Assembly (NCBI GenBank): GCA_028023455.1
Contig: JAQFVV010012507.1
Location: 682,001 to 746,000, forward strand
Direction: 5' to 3'
From: Epiperipatus broadwayi
Lineage: Eukaryota > Onychophora > Udeonychophora > Euonychophora > Peripatidae
Length of the DNA stretch: 64,000 nt
Shown here: positions 38,753 to 56,355 of the stretch, piece by piece
Layout: each line of letters begins with the position of its first letter
Position numbering within the stretch: the first letter of the stretch is position 1
Program-made: the position numbers and the translations under genes
The notes under the pieces: generated by a model
Database searches by the model: none
What the model was told of the DNA's origin: nothing
What the model saw: only the letters and a program-made list of their open reading frames with translations

Positions 38753-39999
38753 ATTTAAACAAAATACTTAAAACAATAAATCTAGGCATGACCACAGTTT
38801 TGAGAAATTTAAGAATATAACTGATTGCAGTTATTTATAGATTATAAAAAAAAATAGTCTTTGACTTTATACAGGTGAATTCAGACTAGTTTATAAGATT
38901 AATTTATAAACGATTTAATTTAACAGATTTTAAGAAATAAGATTGATCATAAATCATTTTACAGTATAAAGATAAATTCAGGCAAATTTAACACAGTTTA
39001 TTTTATAAATGATTTAATTTAAAGAGTTTTAAGAAATAATATTGAATATTCATTGTCGTAAATAAGCTAACTTAATATTACAGATATAAAGATATTAAGT
39101 TATAGAGCTCTGCTGTCTTTGAAAAGAGTATTACTGATCTTCTTGGTGGTGGCTTGTATTGCAGGCACATCAGACTTTGCTGTGGTAGCATTTTCCTCAA
39201 GATAGGTGGCTTAACACATCTTCTTTTTATGGAAGGCTGCTGGATGGTCCTCCCTCTCATAATAATGATCATGCCCTCAGGCATTCAGGGATAAATAGAA
39301 ATTGTCATCTTCTACTGAGAGACAGCTAAACATAAGTTTGGGCCTAGTCAGACATGTTAGAATGACAACTAGCATAGATTCTGGTAGGTAACGCTTCACA
39401 AAAAATTATAGAATGAACCCTTGCAGCAAGGAATGAGGCCTATTATCTAATTCAAGCTTTATACTGCCCCTTTGTCAACAAGCCTATTCACTTCTTGAGA
39501 ATCATCGAGCACCTCTTTGAAATATTACAACTCAATACATTTTAAATTTCCTTGTCATTTTTTAATAGAATATTTTTCTTTAAAATTGACCTTTCAAAAA
39601 TAATATTGTTTAGAAACAACTTAAATTATCTTGTCAAGCTGGGTTTTGTTTGTGATTTATTTAAGATTAAAATTGAGAATTGTTCTAGCTTTTAAAGATA
39701 TCCTTCCTTGCATATAACAGGGTCATGTGTAGATCACACACAATTCAAAATGTAACTCTTTTTAAACAAAACAAATATATAACAAAATATTTTATTTTAA
39801 ATAAATATACACACTGTAGTATATATATATATACATTGATATCACAATCATATGTCCGCCTATATATGTGTGGTAACACATATATAGCCTTGTTGATGCT
39901 TCTATAGATGTACTCATAAGGTTTAAATCTGGCATAGATGGAGCTGTGGGGAAAAATAGGTAAAACAGCTGGGAGAGAAGAATCATGCTGTTTCAATAC

Positions 40000-40520
40000 A
40001 TTGTCTCATAAACTTTCCTTTCTTTATAATTTCTACAATATTTGATCACCTCAATACTTTCTTTACATTTCATAACATGCCCTGTTTCTAAAAAAATGGA
40101 AAAATGGTCCTGACTTAATATCTCTCTTATTTATTGCTCTGTCATGCTCCTTATCTCTCTCTCTTACTTTTCACTGACTCACCTATATATAACATCATAC
40201 ATCTTTGGCACATAATTTTATTAACTATTCCTATCTTATCATTTCTATCATTTCTCATTTTTGCATTAGTCACTAACTTTTTAAAGATTTACTATTTTTC
40301 TATCCTATACTTATATTCTCATTTATTTTTTCTTTCCTATCATTCAGAATCCTATAAACCTCCTTCGAATATGGAATAGAAATCCATTTCTTATTATTTT
40401 TCCTTCATTTTTATTGCTAACTTTTTTATGTTCTTTTCTATCCCTCAATATATTTATTACAACCCTACCATTATATCCATATTCAATGTATTCCATCTGG
40501 ATCTGCAACTTTTGCTCGTT
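40000..40520 (-). pseudogene. left-arm PLE GIY-YIG region, decayed
   Basis: On the minus strand a CQRCMMLYIGESVKSK block followed by DKEHDRAI matches the GIY-YIG core (cysteines, YIG, the KEH block). Before it is the linker also present in the right arm. Stops and frame changes follow the core. The 3' part continues beyond the 2986-bp insertion at 37009-36705. Confidence 0.7.
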
Positions 40521-40544
40521 TGCCTACATTGAATGAAAATGAGG

Positions 40545-41050
40545 AAAAGAGCAAAAATTGTATATCCCAAAGGAATACATTGAATATGGATATAATGCTA
40601 GGGTTGTAAAAAATATATTGAAGGATAGAATAAAATATAAGAAAGTTAGCAATAAAAATGATAGAAAAAATAAGAAATGGATTTCTATTCCACATTTGAA
40701 AGTAGTTTATAAAATTCTGAATGATAGGAAAGAAAAAAAAATGAGAATATAAATATAGCATGAAAAAATTGTAAATCTTTAAAAAAGTTAGTGAGTAATG
40801 CAAAAATGAGAAGTGATAGGAATGATAAGATAGAAATAGTTTATAAAATAATTTGCCAAAGATGTATGATGGTGTATATAGGTTAGTCAGTGAAAAGTAA
40901 AATAGAGAGGGGTAAGGAGCATGAGAGAGAGCAATAAAAGGGAGAGATATTAAGTCAGGACCAATTTGCCATTTTTTAGAAACAGATATGAAATGTGAAG
41001 AAAGTATTGAGGTGATCAAATATTGTAGAAATTACAAAGAAACGAAAGTG
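40545..41050 (+). pseudogene. right-arm PLE linker and GIY-YIG region, decayed
   Basis: The frame 40558-40752 encodes a lysine-rich linker with YGYNARVVKNILKDR and KKWISIPHLKVVYKIL, matching IGYYKNAIANII and KMKWISMPF of the PLE at 15.8 kb. After stops, a second frame gives VYKIICQRCMMVYIG (about 40830-40880), with a stop just after YIG, and then ERGKEHERAIK. The RT is absent. No function is expected. Confidence 0.72.
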
Positions 41051-41365
41051 TATGAGACAATGTATATACAATAAAATAAAGACAAATGTATGAATTTAGT
41101 ACAAGGTTCAATAAAGTTGGGAGGAAATGGGTATTAAATAAAAATTGGAAACTATGAAAACATTTTTAGAGTTGGTATTGGCCAATATAGGGTGTTCTAG
41201 ATGATATGTAAATCACATCACATTTTTTTAATTATTATAACATCTTGACAAGGTTCAGTTTTGAACAAAAGTTGACTTGATGAAAATAATTTTATTTTTT
41301 CTATTTTAATTATGTAGTCATCTATTAAATTGATTATATTCAGTTCAGGAGAAAGATAAAAAACA

Positions 41366-41920
41366 TTTATTTAACAATTTTTGCAACCCAATGTTACCTC
41401 CTAGCTTCATCTTTAATTAAATTAATCAAGTGCAAATATTACCAGCTAATTGTCTTTCTCAAACAAAAATGGAATATATCATCAACTTTTTAAGATCTTA
41501 TAAATATAGCAAATAAAGGTAATAGTGTTTGCAACCTTCAATATTATTTAACATAAATGTTACGTAAGATTTTCGTATTTGCAAATATATTAAAATGAAG
41601 ATTTCAGGTAATGGTAAGATGCCAGACCTAAAACTTAAGATCCATAGTTCATGTTATATCTCTCAATTCCAACTTGCAAGCAATAGAGCCAATTAGTTAT
41701 TTTTTCATAATAGTTTAATATTTTACTTTGTAAAAATTGCTTATAAACCTCAAATAAAATTTAGTTAAATAAATTTAAGTTTGCAAACATCATTGTCTAC
41801 ACTTGCTATATTTATAAAATTTTAAGAAGCATATACAAATGTTCTATTTTCATCTAGAAGCATTAAATGTTATAAATTGAAAGTTAGTTGACTAATTTAA
41901 TTATAAGATAACACTAGATA
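41366..41920. other. A+T-rich non-coding stretch
   Basis: A tRNA-like segment near 41610-41690 was considered but is not supported. Nothing else was seen. Confidence 0.45.
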
Positions 41921-42633
41921 TTAACTGTTTTAAGGAGAGATGTGAGTCAACTCAAACTCACTTTAAAATGAGCTATTTTTATGTTATCATAATGAATTTA
42001 CACTCATTTTAAACCTTAAAAAGTACCATAAGATACTGCCCTCTTTAGAATTATTTTACAAGTAGGAAATCAATTATACTTAAATTTGATGCTACAACAA
42101 TAGAAGAAGGCAGGTTTTCCTAGATGCTGATTGGTTGGTTTTCATTTTGAAGAATACAGAGTGCCTGTGAATACCCCCCCCCAACTACTTTGTTTGATTT
42201 CTAAAATAAAATTTTAATGTTTTAGAGTACGTTTTACTATTTTTTACATATTATAAATTATTTTGATAAAATATGCTGAAAATGAAATTATTTTAGAAAA
42301 ATAGTTAAGATTTTAGTAAAAATTATTTACTTTTACATGAACATAAATTGAGAAAGAAAATCAATGATGTATGCAACCTTTTCCAATAGGTTATGAATGT
42401 TCTTTTTAGGTTAAAATATTTTTAGAATTATAAATAGAAGTTTATTTTTGAAAAACCTTTTGTTCACTTTCATATTCTGACAAATTATTAATTTGTTTTT
42501 TACAAATGAATCTAAAATGAATATAATATTAAATGATGAATATATTTTTACTGCTGATTCTGTAATTGATCAATCAAAAATTTAGAGTTTTAATTCACTC
42601 AACCAACCAGAGTTTGGGCAATAAAAAGGTTAA
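41921..42633. mobile_element. TTAA-flanked MITE, copy 2 (decayed)
   Basis: It lies between TTAA at 41921-41924 and TTAA at 42630-42633. Its interior aligns along the whole length with the MITE at 14496-15241: a TAAGAT.NTGCC block then TTATTTTACAAGTA, a CTGATTGG block, a GATTTTAGTA block, and TTTATTTTTGAAA before the 3' end. CpG sites of copy 1 are usually TG or CA here. Its terminal inverted repeats are largely lost. It contains a run of about ten C near 42173-42182. Confidence 0.75.
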
Positions 42634-42769
42634 CTTTGATTCTAAAATTTATACATATGTGGGTATGTGCATGTTAAAACATAGATTGTCATGGGATACA
42701 GATATAAATGACATATTATCCAGGTTCATCCATATAAAATTGTAGTAGAAATATATAGAGATGTTTTGA

Positions 42770-42991
42770 CTGGGTCAAACTGGCAATCAGCTGGGTAATG
42801 AATATTATAAAAATCTTTGCAGAGGCACTGTGAACATTGACATACAACAATAAGATTGAATGTTTTATTAACATATATAACTTTTAATCTTATCACTAAT
42901 TGATAATACTTTTAATTATTGTTGCATGTCAATGTTTACAGTGTCTTTATAAATGTTTTATAATATTCTTTATCCGGTCAATTTTACCCAG
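42770..42991. mobile_element. 222-bp hairpin MITE
   Basis: The ends are CTGGGT and ACCCAG. The arms are inverted repeats through a GAATATTATAAAA block and a CACTGTGAACATTGACAT / ATGTCAATGTTTACAGTG block. The loop is short and non-coding. The right end abuts a long (AT)n tract. Confidence 0.75.

Positions 42992-42993
<2 letters not shown>

Positions 42994-43087
<94 letters not shown>
42994..43087. repeat. (AT)n microsatellite, 94 bp
   Basis: Uninterrupted AT dinucleotides between the MITE end and TGTAACATTT. Confidence 0.97.
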
Positions 43088-43090
<3 letters not shown>

Positions 43091-43711
43091 AACATTTAAA
43101 TAAATCAATTCCCATTTGTAACAATTATTTATAAATTAATATAAATATGTATTTGTAATTATTAAATTAATATAAAAGATATGTATTTGTAACTATAATT
43201 TGTAACTCTTTTAATATGTCACATTGGTAACCATAATAAACATTTAGATAGGGAAAATTATTAATTATTAGATATATGCCTATCCAATCTGTACCATGTA
43301 ACTATATTAATTCATCATAGCATAGATAAAGAAATTATAAAATCACTGTGCCACTTGAAAATATCAGCATTAAAGATTCTTGGTATTTATTTATATATTG
43401 GGGCAGTCATTTAAACAGTAAAACATACTGGACATTGTCATCTAATAAAAATAATATTAAACATAGCAACTGAATAAAAGTACCCACTGTGAGATTCCTG
43501 GAGTGCCTTATGCTTATCTCCAATACTAGATTCTTCTAACAAAGAATCCTTCTATCCTTCTTTCCAAATATATAAGACCATTCATGGTCATATGCACACA
43601 CTGGTGCTATTCATGACAACTTATAAAAAATATATTTTATAAAACTAATATTATGAAGTTGGAAAGGGATGATCTCACTCTTTATTCAGTTTAGCTAAGT
43701 ACATGTGTTTT
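43088..43711. other. A+T-rich non-coding stretch
   Basis: The first 120 bases hold several TTTGTAAC-type repeats with irregular spacing. Otherwise nothing was recognised. Confidence 0.5.
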
Positions 43712-43803
43712 CCCATGAGCGCCACTAGATTGTTTTCAATCTAGATAAGTATCTATTTATAGTGTACTTGAGTTCAAACTCATTCAGTACATATTTATTA
43801 CAC
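43712..43803 (+). repeat. SINE-like repeat, GCGCCACTAGATT family
   Basis: It starts GAGCGCCACTAGATT, continues with AATCTAGA and a GTAC block, and carries GAGTTCAAACTC, which resembles a polymerase III B box. The same order of motifs occurs on the minus strand at 59268-59385, so this is a dispersed family. It is probably tRNA-derived. Confidence 0.5.
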
Positions 43804-45625
43804 ATGACTTGGATGACTATTGAACAAAAATGACATTCTTACATTTATCTATATTGATAAAATTACACGATCCCAATATTACCAAAGTTTATACCATAGA
43901 TCAAAGATTCTTATAGACATTGCTAGCTCATTAATGTATATTGATGAACAGACATGTATAATCCTATTAATGGCTTCCAAACAAGCATGTGAAGACCATT
44001 ATTGATATTGATGGCCATTTAACTAAATTATTTATCACAATAAAGGTAATAATGATGATGATGATGATAATATCATAATAATGATAATAATAGTGATATC
44101 ACTATAATGATTATAATAGTGATGTCATAATAATGATTATAATAGTGATGACGATACCAGCCATGGCTTATTAATAAACTCACAACAATAAATTCATCTT
44201 TATAAACTTATAGGCATCTACTAAAATTATCATATTTCATACTGGGATTTAATAATACTAATGGTAATGATTGATCACCATGAATCTCTTTGCATAATAT
44301 TCAATTTTATATAAACCACTATTTACTAAAACATATTCATTACGCTAAACATTAAGTTTAATGATTATAATTTATTAATGATGATTGATGGCGATCATAA
44401 CTTTTATATAGTATTATTTGAAACATTTTTTAACTAATAACATGATATCCATCTTTGATGAGGATGATCTAAATTCATGGACACAACACAATTTTAGCTT
44501 TCTATGTTGAACTATAATTATTAAAATTTGATTTATTCTCAAGCATAATCATTAAATACTTAAATATCAACATTCTAGTTTACCTATTATTTTGCGGACG
44601 CTTAATATTTGCAAGTGATTGCTCAATATATATGAATGGTAATACTTAATAACTGCGAGCAATGATGCTGAATTAAAATGATAGAAAAAAAACAAAAAAA
44701 AACAACACAATATTTTTAATAATAACTCGGAAACCAATTAAGATATATATAATTATATTTTATTAACACTACTACTCTTTCTTTCCTTCTTTACAGTTAA
44801 ATCGACAATTAAATAAATGGCTTATTAATATAAAAATTCACATAAGTATAAGCAAATAAACTTAATATATAGGTTTGTCACCTTTCTTGATATCTCAAAA
44901 TAAGCTGACTTAAATCAATATTAAAAAAAATACATATTCTATAAATGCTTATTTAAGAATTTTCTTACTTATCATATCATAAAATAAATTTCAGGTGTAA
45001 CTTGTCTATGTTATTTCATTTCCATTCAAATGTAATGCCCTACTTTTTAATTTACCATTTTAAACTAATCATATATATATAACCTATTCTTGGATGTGTT
45101 TGGATAAACAGTCACACATTCATGCATTCGGTAATGTTAACATATATGTTTAAAATGTATACCCATAAATCACATATATAAAAATATCCCTTTTCTTTTG
45201 CAACCTTATAGCGAAATAAAATAAAATACATATATTAACTTTTAATATGCAACAAGATAAAATAAAATAAAAAAAACATTATAAATGCATACATCTATAG
45301 GTTGCTCATTATTATTAACAACTGAAGAACAATTAAAAAAAAACATTTCAACATTACAATATATAATATAAAAAAATAATGAAAAATTTAAGTTTAAAGA
45401 TTTAAACTATGTTTGTGCTATGTTGTGAGATATTGCAAATAACTATAGATAAACAAGTCTTTAATGTTTCTGTATCAAAAAAAAAAGAAAATTGCTTTGA
45501 CCAGTAAATTAAGGTTTACTTTTAATAAGCAAAAGAATAAAATCGGTTAAAGAAAGTTCATATTTACCCGTCTACTTTTTACTTCTTATTAATGTCCTGA
45601 ATTTGAATTTTAGACTGCTTTTCTA
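43804..45625. other. A+T-rich stretch with triplet repeats
   Basis: GAT/AAT-type triplets and imperfect ATAATGATAATAATAGTGAT repeats occupy 44045-44150. No gene recognised. Confidence 0.55.
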
Positions 45626-45629
45626 TTAT

Positions 45630-47062
45630 CAACAACAACAACAACAACAAAAAAAAAAAGAAAGTTATTGCAGATACTTTTAAGATAATGCTGAATCAAT
45701 TGACTTTCTTGTTTCCTCAATTCCATTATTATTCAATGTTGATTGGCCTCCCTCTACCATTTAAAAAAAAGTTATTATAAGTACTTTGAGTAAGTGGGTA
45801 CCGGTGGATTTGCTTGTTTCTCTTCTTTAAAAAAAATAATTGCTGTCGACACTTTAGATGATTGAGGTAAATCAACAAAAATTTGATTTATGGCTTCAAA
45901 CTTGGTTCTACATGGATGTTATAAATTTTTTTTCTTCTATTTCCCCTTCTCCATTGGTTCGAAGGCAGTGAGCTTTTAATAAGACATGAACTAGGAACAA
46001 AGCATTCCATATAGCTTGCGTGGTTGGCTTCAAAATTTATCATTTTGTTGGTTATTACTGGATACATGATTTCATAGACAGATCAGCGATTTTGACTCAT
46101 TCTGTATTAATCAGGAAGCAGAAAAAATGGTTTAGCAATGCAAAGGCATATTATGCATAACCAAATATGTTAATATCATTTTTATAATTATTACTAACTT
46201 ATAATAAATTCAATCTTGTTCCATTTCTCTCCTATTCTTTAATATTGCTTGAAAATTGCTTTATATAAACGCACATTTCATTTGCTCTTTTTTTTTTCAA
46301 CTTTCAAAGAGTGAGAAAAAAGAATTAAAGCGTTCACTCTCTTTTTTTAAAAAAAAAAAGATTCGAGCTTACATTTCTGCTTAAGAATTATAACAAGGAA
46401 GGACCCACTGAGTTGAGTCTCAAAATAATAATAATAATTTAACTGATCATCTCTCTTTAAAAAATTTAAGACTGACTGATCATCTCTCTAAAAAATTTAT
46501 AACTGACTCTTAAAAAAATTTATGATTAACTGCCTAAAAAAATTGTTTTAATCATTTATATCGCGAAAAACATCTGGAAATCTTTATCTTAAAAAAAAAA
46601 TCAAAGCTTCACAATTTTGACTTAAAATTGATGCTATCGTTACTACATCAAAGCACCTCTTTTGTAAAAATAATTTTAAGATACAGATAACAACAAAGCT
46701 GGCCATCTATAGCAATCAGAAATAAGTGTAAAAGCATCTTTGTGTTTGTACAGATCTATTCATTGTTTCACACGTGTACAATTTTTATCTCCTAATCTAA
46801 CAGTTTTATTTTACACCTTTCTGATTTACTCTCTTTTAACAAAATGAAAATTAAATAAATTTAACACATATTATTTAATAAAATATTATATAATAAATCA
46901 TAAAAAGAACTGCTTATTTATAATAATAGATTTATACATATAAATCTCTGTATGTATAAAAGAATAAAATTTTTTTTTTTTTTTAAATAATTGAATACTG
47001 TATGTATATGTACAATATATATTTATTTATTTTAATACAATAAATTATTTATAGATGAACCC
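45630..47062. other. A+T-rich stretch with short imperfect repeats
   Basis: There is a CAA run near 45632-45650 and a degenerate tandem of CTGATCATCTCTCT followed by AAAAAATTTA near 46440-46560. No gene recognised. Confidence 0.5.
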
Positions 47063-47106
47063 AGCTAATTTGTCATATATATATATATATATATGACAAA
47101 TTAGCT
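47063..47106. repeat. perfect palindrome, 44 bp, (TA)n core
   Basis: AGCTAATTTGTCA is followed by an AT core and then by the exact complement TGACAAATTAGCT. Confidence 0.95.
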
Positions 47107-47117
47107 GATTTTAATAG

Positions 47118-47151
<34 letters not shown>

Positions 47152-47162
47152 CTATTAAAATC
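47107..47162. repeat. perfect palindrome, 56 bp, (TA)n core
   Basis: GATTTTAATAGT, an AT core and the exact complement ACTATTAAAATC follow the previous palindrome with no spacer. Confidence 0.95.
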
Positions 47163-47243
47163 TACTCAACACTTTAGACAATTGCAATTTGTAATGATAT
47201 ATAATATATAAGTATTGAATTAAACCTTTATATGCATTTGTAT

Positions 47244-47936
47244 TATAATAATGAATAGAAATGAGGAAATAATATTCATTAAATAAAGATAAACTTTAAC
47301 TTTTCATGTTACTAAGAAAATATCAATTACTACTAATTAACAATTCCTGGGGTTATGCAAATTTTTGTCATAAATTTATAATAGCTCATTTTGGAGGATC
47401 ATTGAAGTAAAAGCGGTCCTCTTTTTCTTCAAACTCAAATTTCTTATATGAATTTAAATGCAGAAAGCTATTTTGTAGGTGCGACAATGTGAAAGAATAG
47501 CATCTTTCTTGGCATTCTGCAAATAATATTTTTAACTTCTTCAGAGAGTTGTCTATCTTAAATTAAATGTTTATGTGGGTTGTTATTATAATAATGATAA
47601 ATGTATAAACATTTAATTCAGTATATACAACTCTCTAGAGAAGTTAAAAATATTATTTGCAAAATGTTAAGGAAGATATTATTATTTTATATCATATCAC
47701 TTATAAATATATCTTTCTGAGTTTAAATCCATATAAGTACTTGGATTTGAAGTATAAGAGAACTCCTGTTACTTCAAAGACTCTCAACAAAATAACTATT
47801 ATAGGTTTATAAAAAAAACTTAGTTAGCTTAATGAATTGTTAATTAGCAGTAATTGATAATTTTCTTAGTAACAACAAAAGTTAAAGTTTATCTCTATTT
47901 AATGGATATTATCTCCCTTTCTTCTTATTCATCATT
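47244..47936. mobile_element. 0.69-kb inverted repeat, hairpin element
   Basis: Left arm 47244-47588 and right arm 47592-47936 are imperfect inverted repeats with almost no loop. Matching blocks include AAACTTTAACTTTT, GTTACTAAGAAAAT, CTAATTAACAATTC and CAAATAATATTTTTAACTTC. The arms are clearly diverged. No coding frame. A MITE or an old inverted duplication. Confidence 0.75.
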
Positions 47937-54254
<6,318 letters not shown>

Positions 54255-54345
54255 TAAATAATAAAGTCATAAATTTCATAACTTGCTTTTAAGCTTGCAT
54301 TTAAATGATCACTAGATGGAGCTTACTAATAGCTCTAATCAAGCT
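54255..54345 (+). repeat. fragment related to fold-back array units
   Basis: ATGATCACTAGATGGAGCTT corresponds to ATGATCAATAGATGGAGCTT of the array-1 units. The flanking AACTTGC and AATCAAGC blocks are in matching order. A single decayed piece. Confidence 0.45.
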
Positions 54346-54448
54346 TTATTTTATAAGTGCCAAAAGAGAAAGAATTAATAATCTCTACCATCAAGTCCCT
54401 ATCTCCAGACCAATTGTTTTCAAGCTTATATATATATATATATTATAA

Positions 54449-56021
54449 TGTCACCCCTTATATTTTATATCGCCATTGTACGCTTCTACCCATAGCTTCG
54501 AGTGAGGATATTTGTGAGCATGGTCTGATTCCATCTCATGCGCCAATCTTACACATGGATAAGAATTATCTCATCGAAAACATAAATAAGGGTTAGGGTA
54601 TATATATATACACCTCTATTTATGGTAGCGCATCCATACCAGCTCAATCTCAGAATTCGGGGACTATAGTCTAGCTAGAGAACAAAGCCAAACACTACCC
54701 AACTAAGTCTTATGTGTCTATCTATTCTGTCCGATAATTTATCCGTTATAAATCTAATAACCCAACCCAAATGTTATCATACAATTCACTCTATTTATTA
54801 CCATACTTAACACCGATAAAATCTCATTTATCCACGCATATAAATATATCAATATTCAAGCGCACAGCCCATTTACCCTGATACACACATATGTAATTCA
54901 TATATGCATCAAAATAGTGCAATTATACATCAGAGCTGTTTATTTAAAGTTGTTATTTTATTTAATTTAAAAGAGATTTATTATAGCAATTAATATTGAG
55001 GGTAACACTAGTTTCTTTACCAAGATGCATTCATTGAACATATATTTAGTGTAAACATCAATTACCTTAAGTACCATCGACCGTTCATACGGTCAAAGAC
55101 AAGTCCGCATTTATAGTTCTCCACGAATACTGGGCTGGTTGATATAACGGATGGCAAGGATTTCCAATATGGTATATCGAATAGCTTATTCTGGAGGTGG
55201 AGTAGATGATTCACTCACTTTATGAAAGGGTCCCATTTTATAGCTCTTTCGTCGCCATTACACTTGATGAACAAGAACTCTTTTGTATAGCGAAATTCGT
55301 AGGTCCACTTCAGATGGGTTCCGCGACAACTGTCCACTGGATCGGTTAACGAAACTAGCGCTATTGAATTACCCCGACATTTTGGGTGAGAAATGTTAAT
55401 AAACTTCTTAAGAAAATTTTATATGTTCACACACTCCATAGTCCAACCCGCGTTTTTTTTCTTCTTTTTCCTTTTTTCTGCTCACCTGCCCACACAAAAA
55501 AGTTCTTTTGTTTTCACTCGTTAACTTTGTAAAATTTTCTTCCAATATCCCTATGCCACTGTCCCGTTCTTCTATTGTTTTCCAAAGATACCCACCTGAC
55601 TCATTTTCGGACTTCTTGATGCCAGTTATTACTAAACCACCTACAGCAACTGATTTATTTCTATTTCTATCTTCATATGTTCAAAAGATTAATTAGCAAA
55701 AGAAAACACATGTTACCGACAACATTATTAACCAGACTTAAAGAAAAATTTTAACGGATAAAGTATATACGAATAATCAATTACAACTTATACAGCTCCG
55801 TATATAATTGCTTGTAACCATCACCGTTAATACATACACACATTTTATACTCACATATACAAATATATTTATATAAGCATACCCACCTAACATTCACACT
55901 CTTTGTAACAGGATTCGAATGACTATTTACATATATATCTTTTCGTATATAGTCGCTCAACATTAACACTCGCAATTAGTAATATATAACTTATGCTTGT
56001 ATTCGAACCCCGTTTGTTACA
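54449..56021. mobile_element. possible solo LTR (TG...CA, 1.57 kb) within (AT)n
   Basis: The segment starts TGTCACCCC and ends GTTTGTTACA between AT-repeat flanks. It is less A+T-rich and has more CpG than its surroundings, and it holds no gene. The 4-base flanks (ATAA and ATAT) differ by one base. On the minus strand it would begin TGTAACAAACGGGG, similar to the TGTAACG start of the LTRs at 16735. The assignment is tentative. Confidence 0.35.
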
Positions 56022-56289
56022 ATATATATATATATAATATTGTAATATAAAATGAAGCCTGTAAGTGGAGTTGCTGTAAAATAGAAATAATTATAATATA
56101 CCTTTAAGTGTATTTACATCTTGATAAGGCTCCAATATAGGAGCAAAGTCTGGGATAGTGAGGTTAATTAAACATAATATTATTATAAAAGTTGTCTTAT
56201 TAAATAATTTTTATTGAATTATTTTTAATATATTATGTTGCAAAGACAACATTATGAACAAGTTTTGATTTGAAAGTTGATCATTTTTG

Positions 56290-56322
<33 letters not shown>

Positions 56323-56355
56323 GATGGCACTATATATATATATATATATATATAG
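56022..56355. other. flank of the 3'-most LTR element, with palindrome
   Basis: A+T-rich, with (TA)n at 56290-56316 and a perfect 38-bp palindrome at 56324-56361 (ATGGCAC, AT core, GTGCCAT) whose right half overlaps the LTR start. Confidence 0.6.

Larger units (their letters stand above)
37010..39995. mobile_element. 2986-bp TG...CA insertion with 4-bp target duplication (probable solo LTR)
   Basis: It begins TGTAATGGCAC and ends GCTGTTTCA. ATAC stands on each side (37006-37009 and 39996-39999), and the uninterrupted right PLE arm has a single ATAC at the matching place. The insertion and its boundaries are therefore well supported. TG...CA ends and a 4-bp duplication fit integration by an LTR-retrotransposon integrase. 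I found no second LTR and no gene, so a long solo LTR is the simplest reading. It contains microsatellites at 37674-37692, 37795-37872 and 38712-38752. Confidence 0.7.
36705..41365. mobile_element. Penelope-like element, second head-to-head inverted pair
   Basis: The left arm (40520 down to 40000, then 37009 down to about 36705) and right arm (about 40545-41365) are reverse complements around a centre near 40535. Both arms start in the PLE region between RT and nuclease and run through GIY-YIG into the 3' UTR. The left arm is split by a 2986-bp insertion at 37010-39995. The arms differ by many substitutions, so this is an old genomic palindrome. Confidence 0.8.

Noticed and set aside
39078-39284. 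68-codon arginine/proline-containing frame on the minus strand
   Set aside because: No recognisable domain. It lies inside the 2986-bp TG...CA insertion, with no repeat of the frame elsewhere.
40483-41019. 178-codon open frame on the minus strand
   Set aside because: It is antisense to the decayed PLE right arm. The GIY-YIG peptides read on the plus strand explain this region.
41610-41690. tRNA-like segment with TAATGGTAAGATGCC and AGTTCATG
   Set aside because: The A-box resemblance is weak, the B box lacks key bases and no stems pair well.
54587-54599. GGGTTAGGGT as a telomere-like repeat
   Set aside because: Only about one and a half units, with no array around it.
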